From an uncultured Bacteroidales bacterium (GTDB lineage Bacteria; Bacteroidota; Bacteroidia; Bacteroidales; P3): a DNA stretch of 34,353 nucleotides. This document shows, piece by piece, positions 13,803 through 22,320 of the stretch. Where the stretch lies: the NCBI GenBank assembly GCA_910586395.1, contig CAJUFX010000005.1, positions 1 to 34,353 of the forward strand, given 5' to 3'. The position numbers and the translations under genes are program-made. The notes under the pieces are model-generated. The model had not been told where the DNA came from. It worked only from the letters and a program-made list of their open reading frames with translations, and searched no databases. Positions within the stretch are counted from its first letter, which is position 1. Every line of letters starts with the position of its first letter.

Positions 13803-14969
13803 TCAATACCCCAATCCGAATTGCCAGAGGGGGATGGTGTTGCCGGTGGCGAATTCGATGTCGTCCTTGACAACAAAGGCGTTCGGGATGCCTTCTATTT
13901 GCTTCTTGCCTTTCTTGCGGCCGCCGATTTCAAACGTGTAGTCGTTTATCCAGAAGTCCGAGGCGGAAGAGGTGATGACGTCGTGGCCGACGCGCATCTG
14001 GTTGAAGAAAAAGGTCTCGCGGACATTCCCGATTTCGGCTTGGTCGTTGGCGAGGGTGTATATCAGGTTGGGGTTGTCGAGATAGATTTTGTCCACTTTG
14101 CCCAAGCCGCGTATGCCGCCGGTATCGTCCCGGAGTTGCGCGATGAGGCCGGCTTCCTCTATTAGGAGGCAATAGTCCGCCACGCTGTTGCGGCTCACGT
14201 TGAGTGCCGAGGCGATGCTGCTGATATTGGGTTTGAATGGGACGCTTTTAGCGATAATCGCCAGCAGTTGTTTCAATTTCCGGCCGGTCGAGACGTTCAT
14301 GCCGGCGTATTGGGGAATGTCGGTTTCCAGGGCGAGGTTCACGATTTGCTGCAGGTGGAGGTCACGGTTCTCTAAAGGAAACGGATAGTAGCCTTGTTGA
14401 AGGTATTGTGGGAAGAATTGGAGCGGATGGAATTTCGGTGGAATTTTTACCTTGAGTTGCAGGATGTCGTCCAGCGTATATACGGGCAATGCCACGTTAT
14501 GGAAAAATTGCAGGTATTCGCGGAATGAGAGGCCTTGCATGTGATACATGGCGGCCCGGCGGCTCAGGTCGGCCACGCCCTTGTTGATGTCCAAGACGGA
14601 AGAACCGGTAAAGACGACTTGCAGTTCGGGGTGGTAGTCGTGCATGAGTTTCAGTTCTTTCGACCAGTCTTTGTAGCGGTGTATTTCGTCGATGAAGAGG
14701 TGTTTACCGCCCCGTTTGACGAAATCGTCTGCCAAATCCAACAGCCGGTGGTTGGCGAAATAGAAATCTTCGGCCGTGACATAGAGTGCGGCTTCGTCGG
14801 CCAATCTGTCTTTGATATATTGCAGGACGAGCGTCGTTTTGCCGACGCCGCGCGGTCCGGTCAAACCAATCATGCGGCCGCGCCAGTCGATGCGGTCGTA
14901 CATATAACGATGGAAACGGGTGTCGGTTTCCAGCAACAGTTTGTTGAAGCGGTTTTGCAATTGATCCAT
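13803..14969 (-). CDS. AAA-type ATPase with DUF4143-like C-terminus (second paralogue)
   Basis: The 388-residue protein has Walker A GPRGVGKTT at 38-46, Walker B LFIDEIHRY at 91-99 and the sensor FTGSSVLDI. A middle winged-helix-like segment (NVSRNSVADYCLLIEEAGLI) resembles the DNA-binding-like linker of DUF4143 ATPases. The C-terminus has FEIGGRKKGKKQI, the family counterpart of the ExK element. It differs from the other two ATPases in the window (no GARQVGK; shorter), so it represents another subgroup. It is convergent with the first paralogue and shares the segment with the AT-rich orphan. Its promoter lies beside two palindromic repeats (15001-15055). Function unknown. Confidence 0.9.
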   Translation of the reverse strand: MDQLQNRFNKLLLETDTRFHRYMYDRIDWRGRMIGLTGPRGVGKTTLVLQYIKDRLADEAALYVTAEDFYFANHRLLDLADDFVKRGGKHLFIDEIHRYKDWSKELKLMHDYHPELQVVFTGSSVLDINKGVADLSRRAAMYHMQGLSFREYLQFFHNVALPVYTLDDILQLKVKIPPKFHPLQFFPQYLQQGYYPFPLENRDLHLQQIVNLALETDIPQYAGMNVSTGRKLKQLLAIIAKSVPFKPNISSIASALNVSRNSVADYCLLIEEAGLIAQLRDDTGGIRGLGKVDKIYLDNPNLIYTLANDQAEIGNVRETFFFNQMRVGHDVITSSASDFWINDYTFEIGGRKKGKKQIEGIPNAFVVKDDIEFATGNTIPLWQFGLGY

Positions 14970-14990
14970 CTTCGGGTGAGTTTAGAAGTA

Positions 14991-15055
14991 CAAATATACA
15001 AAAATTGCTCATAAGTTGAGCAAAATCCATTAAAAATTGCTCAATCATTGAGCAA
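14991..15055 (-). promoter_or_regulatory. Promoter and paired palindromes of the second AAA gene
   Basis: On the minus strand TATATTTG (14998-14991) is the -7 element, 21 nt before the ATG. Directly upstream are two 23-bp palindromic repeats, 15001-15023 and 15033-15055, sharing AAAATTGCTCA and TTGAGCAA (19 of 23 identical, period 32). Each is the dyad TTGCTCA-n-TGAGCAA, a classic operator shape, and the first one overlaps the spacer of the promoter. Confidence 0.75.
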
Positions 15056-15091
15056 TTTTAATCATAACCTTGGCCCGCGTTTTTTGCAAAC

Positions 15092-15122
15092 TTGCTTCTG
15101 CCTGTGATTTTCCGTATTTTTG
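15092..15122 (+). promoter_or_regulatory. Promoter of pheT
   Basis: TTG at 15092-15094, 20-nt spacer, TATTTTTG at 15115-15122. The expected leader is about 95 nt; no T-box or leader peptide is evident. Confidence 0.65.
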
Positions 15123-15224
15123 TAATTCTGCGCGATGCGTTCGCGTGGTTGTGAATGAAGCGTGAATGCCGGGCGGCTGGCCGAAGGGTCATGGCACCCG
15201 TAATGTGACGAAAGCAAAAGCGAT

Positions 15225-17699
15225 ATGAAAGTAGCTTACAGTTGGCTCAAGGAATATGTCGATTTCGATTTGAGCGCGGAAGATACGGCGCGGTGGTTGA
15301 CCGACGGCGGTTTGGAAGTGGAAGGCGTGGAGGCCTACGAGAGTGTGAAGGGCGGTTTGCAGGGCTTGGTCGTGGGCGAGGTGCTGACGTGCGGGGCGCA
15401 TCCCGATTCCGACCACCTGCACCTGACCACGGTGAACGTGGGCGGCGAACAGCCGTTGAACATCGTCTGCGGTGCGCCCAACGTGGCGGCCGGCCAAAAG
15501 GTCATCGTGGCCACGATAGGGACGGTGCTTTATAACGGCGACGAGGCGTTTACGATTAAGAAATCCAAGATCCGCGGCGCCGAGTCGTTCGGCATGATCT
15601 GCGCCGAAGACGAAATCGGCGTGGGCGCGTCGCACGACGGCATCATGGTGTTGCCGGCCGATACGCCCGTGGGTATGCCGGCCGCCGACTATTTTAAGAT
15701 TCACCGAGATACGGTACTCGAAATCGGGCTGACGCCGAACCGGGCCGACGCGACGTCGCACATAGGCGTGGCGCGCGACTTGGCGGCCATGCTGCAGATA
15801 AGGGAAAACAAAAATGCCAAGTTGAAATATCCGTCGGTGGACGGCTTTAAGGCTTCCGCCTCGCCCGCGCCCGTCAGCGTCGAAGTGACCGACGCGGCGC
15901 TGTGTCCGCGTTATACGGGGCTCAGCCTCAAGAACGTCAAGGTCGCGCCTTCGCCGGCTTGGTTGCGGGAACGTCTGCAAAGCGTCGGCATACGCCCCAT
16001 CAACAATGTGGTCGATGTGACGAACTACGTGTTGATGGAGACGGGGCAGCCGCTCCATGCGTTCGACCGCCGGCATATCCAGGGCGACAAAATCGTCGTG
16101 CGGACGGCCAAGGCGGGCGAGACGCTCGTGACGCTCGACGGCGTCAAGCGCGAATTGCAGCCGACCCACCTCATGATATGCCATGCTGAAAACCCCATGT
16201 GTATCGCGGGCGTGTTCGGCGGCGAGGAAGCCGGCGTGCACGACGACACGACGGCCGTATTTTTGGAAAGCGCCTACTTCAATCCGGTCAGTATCCGCAA
16301 GACGGCGCGGGCGCACGGCCTCAATACCGACGCTTCGTTCCGTTACGAGCGCGGCGCCGACCCGAATATCACCGCCTACGCGCTCAAACGGGCGGCTCTG
16401 CTGCTCGGCGAGGTGGCCGGGGCGGAACCCGACGGCGCCATTGTGGATGTCTATCCGCAGCCGATAGAGCCGGCGGTCGTGGATTTCAACCTGCCGCGTA
16501 TGCGGACGCTCATCGGCAAGGCGATTTCGACCGAAGAGACGCAGAAAATCCTGTCGGCCTTGGAAATGACGGTCGAGCCGCTGCCGGACAAGGCCGACAC
16601 GTTGCGCGTCAAGGTGCCGACCAACAAGCCCGACGTGACGCGCGAAGCCGACTTGACCGAAGAGGTGTTGCGCATCTACGGCTACAACCGCATCGAAATG
16701 AGCGGCCGTCTGGCCTACGCGCCCAACGCGCAGCCCGGCAAGGGCGACGAGCGCGTGCAGAAGCGGGTGTCCGACCTCTTGTCCGACAACGGCTTCATCG
16801 AAATCATGAACAATTCGCTCTGCAAGCAAGCGGACGTGACCGAAATAGCCGCCTATGCCGAAACGGCGGTGGTCTTGGCCAATCCGTTGAGCCAGGAATT
16901 GAACGTGATGCGTCCGAGCTTGCTTTTCGGCGGCTTGGCTTCGGTGGCCTTCAACCTGAACCATAAACAGAATAACCTGAAGTTTTACGAATTCGGCCGG
17001 TCGTACCGCCGCCAGCCCGAAGCCGCCGCCGACGCGCCGGTTTCGACCCGCTTTGCGGAGGCGCAACACTTGGCCCTGTGGCTTACCGGTCTGGAGCAGG
17101 CGGAAAACTGGCGTGACCAACCGGCGCGGCAGAGTGATTTCTACAGCCTCAAAAAGGCGGTGGAACAGGTCTTGCAGAGCCTGCGTCTGAGTGGGACCGC
17201 CGGCGTCAAGATCAAGACCGATGAGGCGCAATGCCCCGGTTTGCAGTACGGCTTGCAATACGAATGCAACGGCAAGACGCTCGTGGCCTTCGGCGAGGTG
17301 CAGCCGCAGTTGTTGCGCCGCTTCGACATCAAGCAGCCCGTCTTCTATGCCGACTTCAACTGGGACGCCATACTTCAATGTCGGCCGGTCAAGCCGGTCG
17401 TCTATCAGGAAGTCGCCAAGTTCCCGGCCGTGAAGCGCGATCTGGCCTTGCTCGTGGACCATGCGGTCACGTTCAAACAGATAGAAGCCGCGGCGCGTCA
17501 GGCAGAAAAGGCCTTGTTGCGGGAAATCCGCCTGTTTGACGTCTATGAGGGCAAGCACCTGCCCGAGGGAAAAAAGTCGTATGCCGTCAGCTTTATGCTG
17601 CAAGACCCTGGCAAGACGTTGACCGACAAACAGATTGAAAAGGCGATGGAAAAGATTTTCAATAGCCTTAAACAGCAGGCCGGTGCGGAATTGCGGTAA
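15225..17699 (+). CDS. pheT: Phenylalanyl-tRNA synthetase beta subunit
   Basis: The beta subunit of the alpha2-beta2 enzyme that charges tRNA-Phe. Its 824 residues carry the full set of domains: EMAP-like tRNA-binding fold (about 40-155: HPDSDHLHLTTVNVG, GAPNVAAGQKV), B3/B4 editing region (about 210-390, with NNVVDVTNYV, GQPLHAFD, NTDASFRYERGADP), B5 helix-turn-helix-like domain (about 400-485), catalytic-like core (about 490-710) and the C-terminal FDX-ACB anticodon-binding domain (about 730-824, KFPAVKRDLALLVD). The partner pheS is not in the window, which is usual in Bacteroidota. A second gene begins 29 nt after the stop, so the two are probably co-transcribed to the terminator at 18639-18671. 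Confidence 0.97.
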   Translation: MKVAYSWLKEYVDFDLSAEDTARWLTDGGLEVEGVEAYESVKGGLQGLVVGEVLTCGAHPDSDHLHLTTVNVGGEQPLNIVCGAPNVAAGQKVIVATIGTVLYNGDEAFTIKKSKIRGAESFGMICAEDEIGVGASHDGIMVLPADTPVGMPAADYFKIHRDTVLEIGLTPNRADATSHIGVARDLAAMLQIRENKNAKLKYPSVDGFKASASPAPVSVEVTDAALCPRYTGLSLKNVKVAPSPAWLRERLQSVGIRPINNVVDVTNYVLMETGQPLHAFDRRHIQGDKIVVRTAKAGETLVTLDGVKRELQPTHLMICHAENPMCIAGVFGGEEAGVHDDTTAVFLESAYFNPVSIRKTARAHGLNTDASFRYERGADPNITAYALKRAALLLGEVAGAEPDGAIVDVYPQPIEPAVVDFNLPRMRTLIGKAISTEETQKILSALEMTVEPLPDKADTLRVKVPTNKPDVTREADLTEEVLRIYGYNRIEMSGRLAYAPNAQPGKGDERVQKRVSDLLSDNGFIEIMNNSLCKQADVTEIAAYAETAVVLANPLSQELNVMRPSLLFGGLASVAFNLNHKQNNLKFYEFGRSYRRQPEAAADAPVSTRFAEAQHLALWLTGLEQAENWRDQPARQSDFYSLKKAVEQVLQSLRLSGTAGVKIKTDEAQCPGLQYGLQYECNGKTLVAFGEVQPQLLRRFDIKQPVFYADFNWDAILQCRPVKPVVYQEVAKFPAVKRDLALLVDHAVTFKQIEAAARQAEKALLREIRLFDVYEGKHLPEGKKSYAVSFMLQDPGKTLTDKQIEKAMEKIFNSLKQQAGAELR

Positions 17700-17728
17700 A
17701 TAGTTAATAAATTAAAAATATAAACGAT

Positions 17729-18577
17729 ATGTTTAAACACAGTCTTCGGCCACTGCTCATTTTGGCCATCGGGTTGGTCTCCATGCCGCTTTACGCGTTG
17801 GTTCCGCCGCAATATACCGAAAACGAAAATTACAAAGCTAAGGGTTCGGTGCAACGTATTGTCGTCAAGACGTTCGAGGCCATCGATAAGTTCGACCATG
17901 TGGAATTGGGCGACATGTTGGAACATCCGGTCATCGTTGAATATTCGGCGAACGGTAATCAGTCGCGCGTGACGGAGTTGAATCAGAAAGGCGATATGCT
18001 TTTCTATTTTACGACCGAGGAGAAAGACGGCCAACCGAGTACGCAGAAGCGTTATTCCAACAAAGAGTGGATGGATGCTTACAGTACGTTCGAATACAAC
18101 AAAGACAAATTGCAGTCCGAGACCGTTTACAACGCCGATGGCGAGTTGTTTTATACGGAAGTCTATACCTATAACAAAGCCGGACAGTTGCTCAATGTGA
18201 CGCGTCGTAATCCGCGTGGTGAAAAGTTGCAGACTATTGACTATGCTTATGACAATGCCGGTAATTGTACGATGGAACGGTTGAAAAGCAAGGAAGACCG
18301 TTTTGTTTATCAAAAGAATATGACTTATGATGCACAAGGCCGTCTGACCGGAGAGGAATACCATAATCAAGAAGGCATTCTGACATCCAAGACGGATTAC
18401 AGCCACGATGCGAAAGGCAATATTACCAATGTGCGTCGCGGTGTGCCTGGCGGTGCGGTCAGTACGATGCGGATTGCCTACGAATATGACGCGCAGGATA
18501 ATTGGACGCGTTGTACGATATATGCGGGCGAGCATGTGCCGACACGGGTCATCGCGCGTCAGATAGAATACCGTTAG
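17729..18577 (+). CDS. Secreted YD-repeat-like protein
   Basis: The 282-residue protein has a signal peptide (about 1-23, ending LYALVPP) and then degenerate YD/RHS-like repeats: YTYNKAGQLLNVTRR, YAYDNAGNCTMERL, MTYDAQGRLTGEEY, YSHDAKGNITNVRR, YEYDAQDNWTRCTIY. Each has the Y-x-Y-D-x-x-G-[RN] pattern of the beta-sheet cocoon, but there are too few repeats for a shell, so it is an open sheet protein of the kind common in Bacteroidota genomes. It is likely periplasmic or surface-exposed, with unknown ligand. It follows pheT by 29 nt and ends before a terminator. Confidence 0.75.
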   Translation: MFKHSLRPLLILAIGLVSMPLYALVPPQYTENENYKAKGSVQRIVVKTFEAIDKFDHVELGDMLEHPVIVEYSANGNQSRVTELNQKGDMLFYFTTEEKDGQPSTQKRYSNKEWMDAYSTFEYNKDKLQSETVYNADGELFYTEVYTYNKAGQLLNVTRRNPRGEKLQTIDYAYDNAGNCTMERLKSKEDRFVYQKNMTYDAQGRLTGEEYHNQEGILTSKTDYSHDAKGNITNVRRGVPGGAVSTMRIAYEYDAQDNWTRCTIYAGEHVPTRVIARQIEYR

Positions 18578-18638
18578 GCATGGCGGGCCGGATGTCCGAT
18601 GTCGGATATCCGAGTTAGGTGTCGAATGCCATAAAAAA

Positions 18639-18671
18639 AGCCGGTTCCGTAAAGGACCGGCTCTTTTTTTT
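18639..18671. terminator. Bidirectional intrinsic terminator
   Basis: AGCCGGTTCC pairs with GGACCGGCT around GTAAA. It is flanked by an A-run on the left and eight Ts on the right, so it can terminate both the pheT transcript (plus) and the thioredoxin-fold gene (minus). Confidence 0.88.
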
Positions 18672-18723
18672 GCGGGTTTCGCGGGACGGGAATCGCCTCA
18701 CCGCACATCAGCGTTTAGTCGTG

Positions 18724-19317
18724 TCATTCCGCAATCTTCCCCTTGAAGTTCGCGCTGTACGTCTCCCAGTCCTGCGTCTTGTAGGCGTCGTCTCCGAAGA
18801 AATGCAGTACGGCCTCGAACTGTTTGGCGTTCATATAGCCCGGAATGACCTGCAGTTGCTGACCGCTCTCGTCTAAAAACGTGCAGGACGGATACGACAT
18901 GCGGTTCTGTAGCAGGATGACCGCCAGCTGGTGGATGCCGCGCCGTCCCTCGCCCGGCACATAGACGAACGGCTGGCCGTTGATGACGACCGTATCCTGC
19001 CGTTCGGCGTTGAGTTTGACGGCGATGAAATGCTGGTTCAGGTAGTCGATGATTTCGGGGTGTGCGAAAGTCGTGGCGTCGAGTTTCTTGCACCAGCCGC
19101 ACCAGTCGGTATAGACGTCCACGAAGATTTTTTTTGGCGCCAGGCCTTGTTCCGCACGCGTCTGGTTCATCTCTATCGCTTGTTCGAACTGAAACCAGTT
19201 GATGCGCTCCTGGGCGCGCAGGCGGCCGGTCGTGCTGCTTATCAACGCCGTGCCGGCCATGAGAATCATCGCGGCCACAATCAGGCCGGAGATCAGATTG
19301 GAGAATTTGGTTTTCAT
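18724..19317 (-). CDS. Secreted thioredoxin-fold protein
   Basis: The 197-residue protein has an N-terminal signal or anchor (about 9-30) and a thioredoxin fold with the redox motif W72-C-G-W-C76 in VDVYTDWCGWCKKLD. The cis-Pro region is SYPSCTFLDESG. CxxC with GW is typical of the DUF255/thioredoxin_7 group used in the periplasm of Bacteroidota for disulfide reduction or isomerisation. A second Cys next to the cis-Pro (YPSC) is unusual. It is 95 nt downstream of kdsC on the same strand, with no clear separate promoter, so co-transcription is plausible. Confidence 0.85.
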   Translation of the reverse strand: MKTKFSNLISGLIVAAMILMAGTALISSTTGRLRAQERINWFQFEQAIEMNQTRAEQGLAPKKIFVDVYTDWCGWCKKLDATTFAHPEIIDYLNQHFIAVKLNAERQDTVVINGQPFVYVPGEGRRGIHQLAVILLQNRMSYPSCTFLDESGQQLQVIPGYMNAKQFEAVLHFFGDDAYKTQDWETYSANFKGKIAE

Positions 19318-19412
19318 ATCGGTTTTACTGTTTTTTCAAGTCGTAAGACGTGGCGCGAGGTGCGGAACGTCTTTGGTGCGACGTCCGTGCCGTGTAGGCC
19401 TCGCCCGTGTAA

Positions 19413-19934
19413 TTACCAGTGCAGGGCGGCCTCGTCGAACCATAGGTTCTGCGAGCGCATGACCTGTTCCACGATGTCGCGCACGCAGCCTTCGCCGCCC
19501 TTGATGTGCGAGACATAGTCGGCCACCTCGCGGATTTCGTGCGCGGCGTCGGCGGGGCAGGCCGATACGCCCGCCAGTTTCATGAGCTCGTAATCGGGAA
19601 TGTCGTCGCCCATATACAGCACCTCTTCGCGCTGTAGGCCGTGTTCGGTCATATAAGCTTCGAATTGTGCCCGTTTATAAGGCACCTGCAGAAACACGTC
19701 GTGTATGCCGAGAAAGGCCATACGCTGGCGGATGCACTCGCCCTTGCCGCCGGAGATAACCGCCACGCGGAAACCTTTCTTCACGGCATGGTGCAGGGCG
19801 TAGCCGTCTTTGACGTGCGCGCTTCGGATTTGCGTCTCCGGGTCGATGACCCATACCTTGCCGTCGCTCATCACGCCGTCGTAGTCGAAGATCAAGGTCG
19901 TGATCTTGTGCAGTTTCTCTTTGTAGTTTCCCAT
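19413..19934 (-). CDS. kdsC: KdsC-like Kdo-8-phosphate phosphatase
   Basis: This 173-residue HAD-superfamily protein hydrolyses 3-deoxy-D-manno-octulosonate 8-phosphate to Kdo, a step in the lipid A/core pathway. HAD motif I is FDYDGVMSDG with Asp17 as nucleophile and Asp19 as acid/base; motif II is VISGGKGE; motif IV is MGDDIPDYELM (Asp110/Asp111 bind Mg). Length and lack of a cap domain match the tetrameric KdsC family. In many Bacteroidota it is next to the DUF2520 gene, as here, which supports the call. Gap upstream to that gene is 176 nt, filled by a hairpin element. Confidence 0.9.
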   Translation of the reverse strand: MGNYKEKLHKITTLIFDYDGVMSDGKVWVIDPETQIRSAHVKDGYALHHAVKKGFRVAVISGGKGECIRQRMAFLGIHDVFLQVPYKRAQFEAYMTEHGLQREEVLYMGDDIPDYELMKLAGVSACPADAAHEIREVADYVSHIKGGEGCVRDIVEQVMRSQNLWFDEAALHW

Positions 19935-19954
19935 AGGTTTTTTGTTTTAGGTTT

Positions 19955-20035
19955 GAAAGTTCGTGCAAGCCGAGCGAAATGGAACATGTTTCACCGAGGC
20001 GCAGCCGAACTTCAATGAGCGAAGCGAAATTAACG
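19955..20035 (+). repeat. Dispersed hairpin element, copy 6
   Basis: GAAAGTTCG, TGCAAGCCGAGC, the foldback GAAATGgaaCATGTTTC, ACCGAGGCGCAGC, then CGAACTTC closing the outer stem, and the tail AATGAGCGAAGCGAAATTA. It lies between kdsC and the DUF2520 gene. Confidence 0.65.
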
Positions 20036-20110
20036 CGGCCGCCGCACGAGGCCGCCCCGGTTGCGCGGCCCGCAGGGGGCTTGCGCGCGAGGCCGTCCGG
20101 CCCGCTACGG

Positions 20111-20857
20111 CTACGGATGCAGCCGCTGTATCCAAGCCGCCAAATCGTCGTAGAGGCGGCGGTAGTCGTCCGGTAGCGGCAGATCCGCGAGCAGTTGCCG
20201 GTGTTTGTCCAGCGTGCCGTCGTCGCGGCGCAGGGCGGGGCCCGTCTGAGCCTGCAAGGGCGGCATGCGCCGCAGTTTCTCCGCCGTCTGTTCGATAATC
20301 GGCTGCAAGAGCGCGAGGTCCAGCCCGCAGGCTTGCAAAATCTGTTCCGCCGCCGTGTACATCAGGTTGCCGTAGTTGGAGGCGAAGACGGCCGCCAGAT
20401 GCAACCCCAGCCGTTGGCGCGAATCCACGCGGCGCACGTCGGCACTCAGGCTGCGCGCTACCGTCTCCAGCAATGCAGCGGTCTCTTCATCGTTCGCCTC
20501 CACGCAAATCGGCACTTGGCGGAAGTCGATCGCGTCGCCGGGGCTGAACGTCTGCAGGCAGTAAAACACGCCGTGCCGCGGCGCGATGTCTGCAATGGCT
20601 TGCAGCGGCGTGGCGCCCGAAACGTGCGCCACCGCCGTGCGGCCGGCCGTCAGCCGCAACATCCGGTTCAAGTCGGCAATCCGTCCGTCCTGCACGCAGA
20701 GCAACAGCAGGTCTTGGCCGGCCGCGCATCGCGCCGCCTCCGCCGCGTCGTGCGTCCGAATTTCCGTCACACGGTGCCCCGCGGCGCGCAAGGCCGCCGA
20801 CAGGTGCGTGCCCACACGCCCCATGCCCAAAACCGCTATGTCCTTACAGTCTTTCAT
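20111..20857 (-). CDS. Rossmann-fold DUF2520 protein (ProC-like)
   Basis: The 248-residue protein opens with the nucleotide-binding loop VLGMGRVGTHLSAAL and has a Rossmann domain (1-130, with HVSGATPLQAI) followed by the helical DUF2520 domain (about 135-248, LAAVFASNYGNLMYTAAEQIL). The fold resembles F420- or NAD-dependent oxidoreductases such as ProC, but the substrate is unknown. The open frame extends 58 codons upstream into the hairpin element at 20994-21067; I place the start at the ATG before KDCKDIAVLG because the upstream residues are repeat-encoded and unlike the family. Confidence 0.85.
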   Translation of the reverse strand: MKDCKDIAVLGMGRVGTHLSAALRAAGHRVTEIRTHDAAEAARCAAGQDLLLLCVQDGRIADLNRMLRLTAGRTAVAHVSGATPLQAIADIAPRHGVFYCLQTFSPGDAIDFRQVPICVEANDEETAALLETVARSLSADVRRVDSRQRLGLHLAAVFASNYGNLMYTAAEQILQACGLDLALLQPIIEQTAEKLRRMPPLQAQTGPALRRDDGTLDKHRQLLADLPLPDDYRRLYDDLAAWIQRLHP

Positions 20858-20993
20858 ATCCCTTTCCGCGCGCCTCCCGCCGATACGTCCGCGCCGCTTA
20901 TGTGGGCGACCAATATCGGCACGATTGTGCTTAAAGCCGACAACTAAAGCAACACCTCTGCATAATGTCGAGATTCCGTAGAGCGTAACTTCA

Positions 20994-21067
20994 ATGTCAG
21001 TGCAAGGCGAGAGCAAAGGAACTTGTTCCATTTGCCGAGCCTCAGCCTGACATCAACGCGAAGCGTT
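20994..21067 (+). repeat. Dispersed hairpin element, copy 7 (most complete)
   Basis: Outer stem ATGTCAG/CTGACAT, then AGGC/GCCT, then the inner stem GCAAAGGAAC-tt-GTTCCaTTTGC (one bulge), and a second hairpin AACGC-gaa-GCGTT. This copy shows the two-part structure best. It lies between the DUF2520 and alcohol dehydrogenase genes. Confidence 0.75.
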
Positions 21068-21112
21068 AAAAAAGCGGGCTAGTGTTTATAGGCTCGTTCG
21101 CCTTTTATCTTA

Positions 21113-22270
21113 TTATTTCCGGTCCTCCAAAATGCGGCGCACCGTATCGGCGTCAATCTCCGCGCGTTCGCCCAAACGCGTGCCGCGTTTCCGGAACCGT
21201 TCCACAATCACGTCGATGAAGCCGGCCGACATCTGCGGATAGTCGGCTATGCGCGTGCCTACGCCCAAACTGCGGAAGAAAGCCTCCGTACGCGCGATGG
21301 CTTCGTCGATACGCTTGTCTTCGCCGTCCTCGCGCAGGTTCCACACGCGTTCGGCAAACTGCAACAGTTTCTCGCGTTTGGAAGCCCGCATCACCTTGTG
21401 CAGGCCAGGCCATACCAAGGCCAACGTCTGCGCGTGGTCCAAACCCTCCAAGGCCGTGATTTCATGACCGATCTGGTGGGTCGCCCAATCTTCGGGCACG
21501 CCGGCCGCAATCAGGCCGTTGAGCGCCATCGTCGCGGCCCATACCACGTTCGAGGCCGTGTCGATGTCGTCGGGCTTGTTCACATAGTTCGCGCCCTCTT
21601 CAATCAGCGTCAGGAGCAAGCCCTCCGCAAAGCGGTCCTGCACCTTCGCGTCGGCCGGATAGGTCAGATATTGTTCGGTCACGTGGATGAACGCATCCAC
21701 GACGCCGTTGGCGCGTTGGCGCGGCGGCAGGCTGAGCGTCACCGTCGGATCCAGCACCGAAAAGCGCGGAAACACAAGCGGCGAATGAAACGCGAACTTC
21801 TCTTGGGTGGACAATCGGCTGATGACCGCGCCGGCGTTCATTTCCGAGCCGGTGGCCGGCAGGGTCGCGACGCAGCCGAGCGGCACGGCCTTTTTCACTT
21901 CCGCGCCCTCGGTGCAGATCGTGTAAGGGTCTTCGCCCTCGAAGCAGGCGGCCGCCGCGATGAATTTGGTGCCGTCCATGACCGAGCCGCCGCCCACGGC
22001 CAATAAAAAGCCGATATTGTCGCGTCGGACAATCTCCACGGCCTTCATGAGCGTCTCGTATTTGGGATTGGGTTCAATGCCGCCGAACTCCGTCCATTCA
22101 AAACCTTTCAGCGCGTCACGGACCTGGTCGTACACGCCGTTTTGCTTGATGCTGCCTCCGCCGTAAGTCACGAGGACTTTGACGCCCGAAGGGATGTAGC
22201 GGCCGATGTTGGCGATTTGGTTCACGCCGAACAGCACGCGTACCGGATTGTATAATTGAAAATGTCTCAT
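21113..22270 (-). CDS. yqhD: Iron-type alcohol dehydrogenase, YqhD family
   Basis: The 385-residue protein matches E. coli YqhD almost end to end, including VRVLFGVNQIANI, VLVTYGGGSIK, the NADPH site LAVGGGSVMDGTKFIAAAA, LPATGSEMNAGAVIS and NGVVDAFIHVTEQY. The metal ligands are the Asp and His in VDAFIH, the His in GHEITALEG and the His in LDHAQTL. YqhD reduces toxic aldehydes with NADPH in the cytosol. It lies 50 nt after glyS on the same strand and is probably read from that operon. Its physiological aldehyde is not known here. Confidence 0.93.
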   Translation of the reverse strand: MRHFQLYNPVRVLFGVNQIANIGRYIPSGVKVLVTYGGGSIKQNGVYDQVRDALKGFEWTEFGGIEPNPKYETLMKAVEIVRRDNIGFLLAVGGGSVMDGTKFIAAAACFEGEDPYTICTEGAEVKKAVPLGCVATLPATGSEMNAGAVISRLSTQEKFAFHSPLVFPRFSVLDPTVTLSLPPRQRANGVVDAFIHVTEQYLTYPADAKVQDRFAEGLLLTLIEEGANYVNKPDDIDTASNVVWAATMALNGLIAAGVPEDWATHQIGHEITALEGLDHAQTLALVWPGLHKVMRASKREKLLQFAERVWNLREDGEDKRIDEAIARTEAFFRSLGVGTRIADYPQMSAGFIDVIVERFRKRGTRLGERAEIDADTVRRILEDRK

Positions 22271-22320
22271 GTCTTTGGTGTTTTATTGGGTTCAAATCAA
22301 CCCGTCCCGCCCGCTCAGGC

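Noticed and set aside
15189..17603. An 804-codon open frame on the minus strand opposite pheT
   Set aside because: It is fully antisense to a conserved synthetase, has no family motifs, and its His/Arg/Gly-rich composition is that expected from GC-biased third positions of the sense gene. The long minus frames opposite the aminotransferase and aspA, and the long plus frames opposite glyS and ettA, are rejected for the same reason.
20858..21031. 58-codon N-terminal extension of the DUF2520 protein
   Set aside because: The extension is encoded by hairpin copy 7 and has no similarity to the family; the glycine-rich nucleotide-binding loop follows shortly after the later ATG, as is normal.
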